The translations under genes and the position numbers were made by a program. Positions 13,272 to 16,286 of a stretch of 16,286 bases of DNA are shown here, piece after piece. Each line of letters starts with the position of its first letter. The stretch's first letter is position 1. Source of the DNA: CANHBY01 sp031376995 (lineage in GTDB: Bacteria > Pseudomonadota > Gammaproteobacteria > Burkholderiales > Burkholderiaceae_C); the NCBI GenBank assembly GCA_031376995.1, contig JANMEO010000140.1, forward strand, positions 1-16,286, written 5' to 3'. The notes beneath the pieces are model-generated. The model was given only the letters and a program-made list of their open reading frames with translations, searched no databases and was not told where the DNA came from.

Positions 13272-15905
13272 ATGAACGTCAATGTCAGTCCAATCCCCAC
13301 CATCCCCAAGCCACAATCCAATACTTTGCTATTGATTGATGGCTCTAGCTATCTTTACCGCGCTTTTCATGCCTTGCCCGACTTGCGCAGCCCTGATGGC
13401 TTTCCTACGGGGGCGATTCATGGCATGGTTGCCATGATCAAACGCCTGCGAGACCAGGTGCCTGCCGAGCATGCTGCTTGCGTGTTCGATGCCAAGGGGC
13501 CAACTTTCAGAGATGCTTGGTACCCGGCTTATAAAGCCAACCGCAGCCCCATGCCTGTTGATTTGGTCAGTCAGGTTGAGCCCATCCATGAGGTCGTGCA
13601 GCATTTGGGCTGGCCCGTGTTGATGGTGCCAGGCATTGAGGCCGATGATGTGATTGGCACCTTGGCCCGTGTGGCGGTGGCCGCTGGCTTTGAGGTGGTG
13701 ATTTCTACGGGTGATAAAGACTTGGCTCAGCTGGTCAATCCCAGTGTCAAGCTCATCAACACCATGAGCAACGAAACCCTTGACGTGCACGGTGTGCTGG
13801 CCAAGTTCGGGGTGCTCCCTGAGCGAATCATTGACTATCTGACCCTCATGGGCGATGCGGTCGACAACGTTCCTGGGGTTGAAAAGTGTGGCCCCAAGAC
13901 GGCCGCCAAATGGATCAATGAATATGGCTCGCTGGACGGCGTGATTGCCGCAGCGCCGGGCATCAAGGGGGTGGTGGGCGAAAAGCTTCGTCAGGCACTG
14001 GACTGGCTGCCCATGGGGCGACGCTTGGTCACGGTTGACTTGGGTTGCGATCTTGCGGCTCATATTGCAGGCTGGCCCGGCCTCGACGCTTTGGCGTTCA
14101 AGGCGCCTGATGAAGACCACCTGCTGCAGTTTTATCAGCGTTTTAACTTTCGCACATGGCAGCGTGAGCTGCAGACCCAGCCAGAGCGCGGACACACGCG
14201 TGATTTGTTTGATCAGGCTGGGGCGCCAGCACCCTCGGAACAAGTGCCTGTAGCCTTGTCAGCCTCAGTATCAGCCTCAGTATCAGCCCCCGTATCAGCA
14301 CCTACACCCAACATGCCCGCCCCGCTGGCGCAGACTCGCTACGAAACCGTGTTGACCCGTCAGGCGCTGGCCCATTGGGTTGCCAAGGTGCAGGGCGCGG
14401 CTGTGACTGCACTCGACACCGAAACTGACTCGCTAGACCCCATGCAGGCCCGGTTGGTGGGCTTGTCCTTGAGCACTGAGCCGGGAGAGGCGGCCTACAT
14501 TCCACTCACGCATGATGGCCCCGGCGCCCCTGAGCAGTTGCCGCTGAGCGACGTGCTGGCTGCCCTTGGGCCTTGGTTGGAGGATCCCTTGGCAGCCAAG
14601 ATTGGGCAAAACTTCAAATTCGACCTGCACATATTTCAAAACGCCGGTGTGCAGGTGGCGGGCTTCGTGCATGACACCGCTTTGCAAAGCTATGTCTTAG
14701 AGGCGCACAAGCCCCACGGCTTGCAAAATTTAGCCCAGCGTCATTTGGGCCGCCATGGCTTGAGCTTTGAAGATGTGTGTGGCAAGGGGGCCCAGCAAAT
14801 CCGTTTTAACCAAGTTGATCTTGATCGTGCGGCACTTTATGCCTGCGAAGACGCTGACATGACACGGCACTTGCACCAGACCTTGCACCCGCAATTGCAT
14901 CGCGAAAAGGGGCTGGACTTCATCTACGCACAGCTCGAAGTGCCTGCATCTCGAGTTTTGCAACGCATGGAGCGCACGGGAGTGCTGATCAACCCGGCGC
15001 TGCTGATGGCGCAAAGTGGCGAATTGGGTGAAAAAATGGTGGCCCTTGAACGCGAGGCCCATGCGCTGGCTGCGCAACCCTTTAACTTGGGCTCACCCAA
15101 GCAAATCGCTGAAATTTTGTTTGGTCAACAAAAACTGCCAGTCTTGAAAAAAACGGCGGGTGGGGCGCCCAGCACCGACGAAGGGGTGCTTGAAAAGTTG
15201 GCGCTCGACTATCCCTTGCCTGCCAAAATATTGGCCTATCGCAGCTTGGCTAAACTCAAAAGCACCTACACCGACAAGCTGCCGCTCATGATCAACCCGC
15301 AAACTGGCCGCGTGCACACCCATTACGACCAAGTGGTGGCGGTGACTGGGCGCTTGGCCAGCAACGATCCCAATTTGCAAAACATTCCCATCCGCACGCC
15401 CGAAGGGCGCCGGGTGCGTGAAGCATTCATTGCGCCCCCTGGTCATTGGTTGATGAGTGCGGATTATTCGCAAATAGAGCTGCGCATCATGGCCCACCTG
15501 AGTGACGATGCCAACTTGCTGGCCGCGTTTGCGCAAGGGTTGGATGTTCACCGCGCCACCGCCTCAGAAATCTTTGGCCTGCCTGCGCAGGCCGTCAGCA
15601 CTGAGCAGCGGCGCTATGCCAAGGTCATCAACTTTGGCCTCATTTATGGCATGAGCGCCTTCGGCTTGGCCGCCAACCTGGGTATTGAGCGCAGCGCAGC
15701 CAGTCGCTATATTGAACGCTACTTTGAGCGTTATCCGGGCGTCAAAAACTACATGGACCGCACCCGTGAGCAAGCCAAGGCACAGGGCTATGTTGAGACG
15801 GTGTGGGGTCGCCGCCTGTGGTTGCCTGAGATCAACAGCCCCAATGGCCCTCGTCGTGCGGGGGCTGAGCGTGCCCAGCGTACGGGACCACCTACTGGGT
15901 GGTAG
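13272..15905 (+). CDS. polA: DNA polymerase I, 3'-truncated at a sequence junction
   Basis: Fills gaps in excision repair and removes Okazaki primers. 877 codons are open, of which about 868 are native. The 5' nuclease domain (1 to about 310) has LLLIDGSSYLYRAFHALP, IEADDVIG (122-129), STGDKDLAQL and GDAVDNVPGV (194-203). A proofreading 3'-5' exonuclease follows, with DTET (382-385), NFKFD (447-451) and YACEDAD (523-529), all acidic residues kept. The polymerase domain has motif A DYSQIELR (731-738) and the O helix RRYAKVINFGLIYG (780-793). After GAERA (864-868) the sequence stops resembling Pol I and ends in nine unrelated codons. About 86 residues are missing relative to E. coli, including motif C (VHDE), so this product could not polymerise. 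An assembly chimera or a true insertion is possible. Confidence 0.93.
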   Translation: MNVNVSPIPTIPKPQSNTLLLIDGSSYLYRAFHALPDLRSPDGFPTGAIHGMVAMIKRLRDQVPAEHAACVFDAKGPTFRDAWYPAYKANRSPMPVDLVSQVEPIHEVVQHLGWPVLMVPGIEADDVIGTLARVAVAAGFEVVISTGDKDLAQLVNPSVKLINTMSNETLDVHGVLAKFGVLPERIIDYLTLMGDAVDNVPGVEKCGPKTAAKWINEYGSLDGVIAAAPGIKGVVGEKLRQALDWLPMGRRLVTVDLGCDLAAHIAGWPGLDALAFKAPDEDHLLQFYQRFNFRTWQRELQTQPERGHTRDLFDQAGAPAPSEQVPVALSASVSASVSAPVSAPTPNMPAPLAQTRYETVLTRQALAHWVAKVQGAAVTALDTETDSLDPMQARLVGLSLSTEPGEAAYIPLTHDGPGAPEQLPLSDVLAALGPWLEDPLAAKIGQNFKFDLHIFQNAGVQVAGFVHDTALQSYVLEAHKPHGLQNLAQRHLGRHGLSFEDVCGKGAQQIRFNQVDLDRAALYACEDADMTRHLHQTLHPQLHREKGLDFIYAQLEVPASRVLQRMERTGVLINPALLMAQSGELGEKMVALEREAHALAAQPFNLGSPKQIAEILFGQQKLPVLKKTAGGAPSTDEGVLEKLALDYPLPAKILAYRSLAKLKSTYTDKLPLMINPQTGRVHTHYDQVVAVTGRLASNDPNLQNIPIRTPEGRRVREAFIAPPGHWLMSADYSQIELRIMAHLSDDANLLAAFAQGLDVHRATASEIFGLPAQAVSTEQRRYAKVINFGLIYGMSAFGLAANLGIERSAASRYIERYFERYPGVKNYMDRTREQAKAQGYVETVWGRRLWLPEINSPNGPRRAGAERAQRTGPPTGW
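14256..14303 (+). repeat. 12-bp in-frame tandem repeat in the polA linker
   Basis: Four imperfect 12-base units (type GTATCAGCCTCA) encode LSAS, VSAS, VSAP and VSAP. They lie in the flexible linker between the 5' nuclease and 3'-5' exonuclease domains. Unit gain or loss would keep the frame, so the copy number may vary between strains. Confidence 0.85.
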
Positions 15906-16286
15906 TAACGGGGTACTCGGTTGGCGTTCCAGATGCCGCATTGAAGGGAACGCCGATCGCCGCATGGACGATCTTCGGCTACGACGGAAAGGCGTTTAAA
16001 TCGTTCAAGAGTGGACGATTCATCTGGTGCGACGCCGAGCATTCCGAGCAAATGCGCAAGCGCGGGGCGTGGTTCACATCGTGCACCGGCGCCACCGCAT
16101 ACGGCATGATCGAGGCTCGGGCCAAGGCCGTACTCGGCACCACTTCGCTGAAGAGTGCCCTTGTCCAGTACTTTGGCGACAAAGCCCTGAACAAGGTGAC
16201 CGCGCCAGAACTGAGGGCTGGACTTGAAGCAATCCTCAATCCCGCAGTGCAAGCGGCATCTGTGAAGATTCTCGTCACCGATCTCG
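15872..16286 (+). CDS. Partial coding region of unknown function beyond the polA junction (no start, runs off the window)
   Basis: After the junction at about 15874 the frame starting at positions equal to 2 modulo 3 stays open to the window end, about 138 codons. Its only upstream stop is a TGA inside polA sequence (15866-15868). About four in five codons end in G or C, a strong coding signature in just this frame, and no start codon lies near the junction. It therefore looks like the middle of a gene whose 5' part is absent. The protein begins near AYGTTYWVVVTGYSVG and later has GYDGKAFKSFKSGRFIW and many alanine/leucine helices. I do not recognise the family. A mobile-element, phage or unrelated chromosomal gene is equally possible. 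Confidence 0.6.

Noticed and set aside
13329..14243. 304-codon open frame on the minus strand inside polA
   Set aside because: It is antisense to the well-supported 5' nuclease domain of Pol I, has no ribosome-binding site and no recognisable domain. It follows from the codon bias of polA.
15788..16252. 154-codon minus-strand frame across the polA junction
   Set aside because: It spans two unrelated sequences and mirrors the G/C-rich third positions of the plus-strand frame, so it is a shadow.
1..16286. CRISPR array, insertion sequence, integrase or rRNA genes
   Set aside because: No regularly spaced repeats, no transposase or integrase motifs and no rRNA sequence were seen in the window.

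Overview
The window looks like chromosomal DNA of a betaproteobacterium of the order Burkholderiales, probably close to Comamonadaceae. This rests on the protein sequences and on the gene order TPR protein - lolB - ispE - tRNA-Gln - prs - rplY, which is familiar from that order. It is not based on any database search. GC content is moderate to high. Genes are densely packed and most are ordinary housekeeping genes.

Layout. Positions 1-425 hold no gene I can support: a run of five short stem-loops (96-254), an octamer tandem repeat (314-341) and the rho-independent terminator of rplY (373-399). From 426 to 5957 all genes are on the minus strand, in transcription order: a secreted TPR protein (5957-4137), lolB (4074-3460), ispE (3450-2530), tRNA-Gln(TTG) with its own sigma70-like promoter (tRNA 2455-2379), prs (2188-1226) and rplY (1067-426). 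A divergent intergenic region (5958-6090) separates this block from a plus-strand block: mutM (6091-6921), a dynamin-like GTPase (6999-9086) and mutY (9083-10168). mutY overlaps the GTPase gene by four bases. A large minus-strand gene (13147-10112) runs tail-to-tail into mutY. It encodes an SF1 UvrD/Rep-type helicase with a toxin-fold-like N-terminus and an ankyrin-containing C-terminal half. Divergent from it is polA (13272 onward).

Functions. The minus block covers outer-membrane lipoprotein delivery (LolB), isoprenoid precursor synthesis (IspE), PRPP supply (Prs) and a 5S-rRNA-binding ribosomal protein (bL25). The right half is almost entirely DNA maintenance. MutM and MutY are the two glycosylases of the 8-oxoguanine (GO) system, with a large GTPase of unknown role locked between them. 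A helicase and DNA polymerase I follow.

Oddities. polA breaks off abruptly at about 15874, exactly where a different, 5'-less reading frame with a strong coding signature takes over and runs to the window end. About 86 C-terminal Pol I residues, including the catalytic VHDE motif, are missing. I read this as a chimeric assembly or a real recombination or insertion junction. Other points of interest are the helicase fusion, the GTPase between mutM and mutY, a perfect 13-bp inverted repeat before the GTPase gene, nested alternative inverted repeats between the helicase gene and polA, and the structured 5' region.
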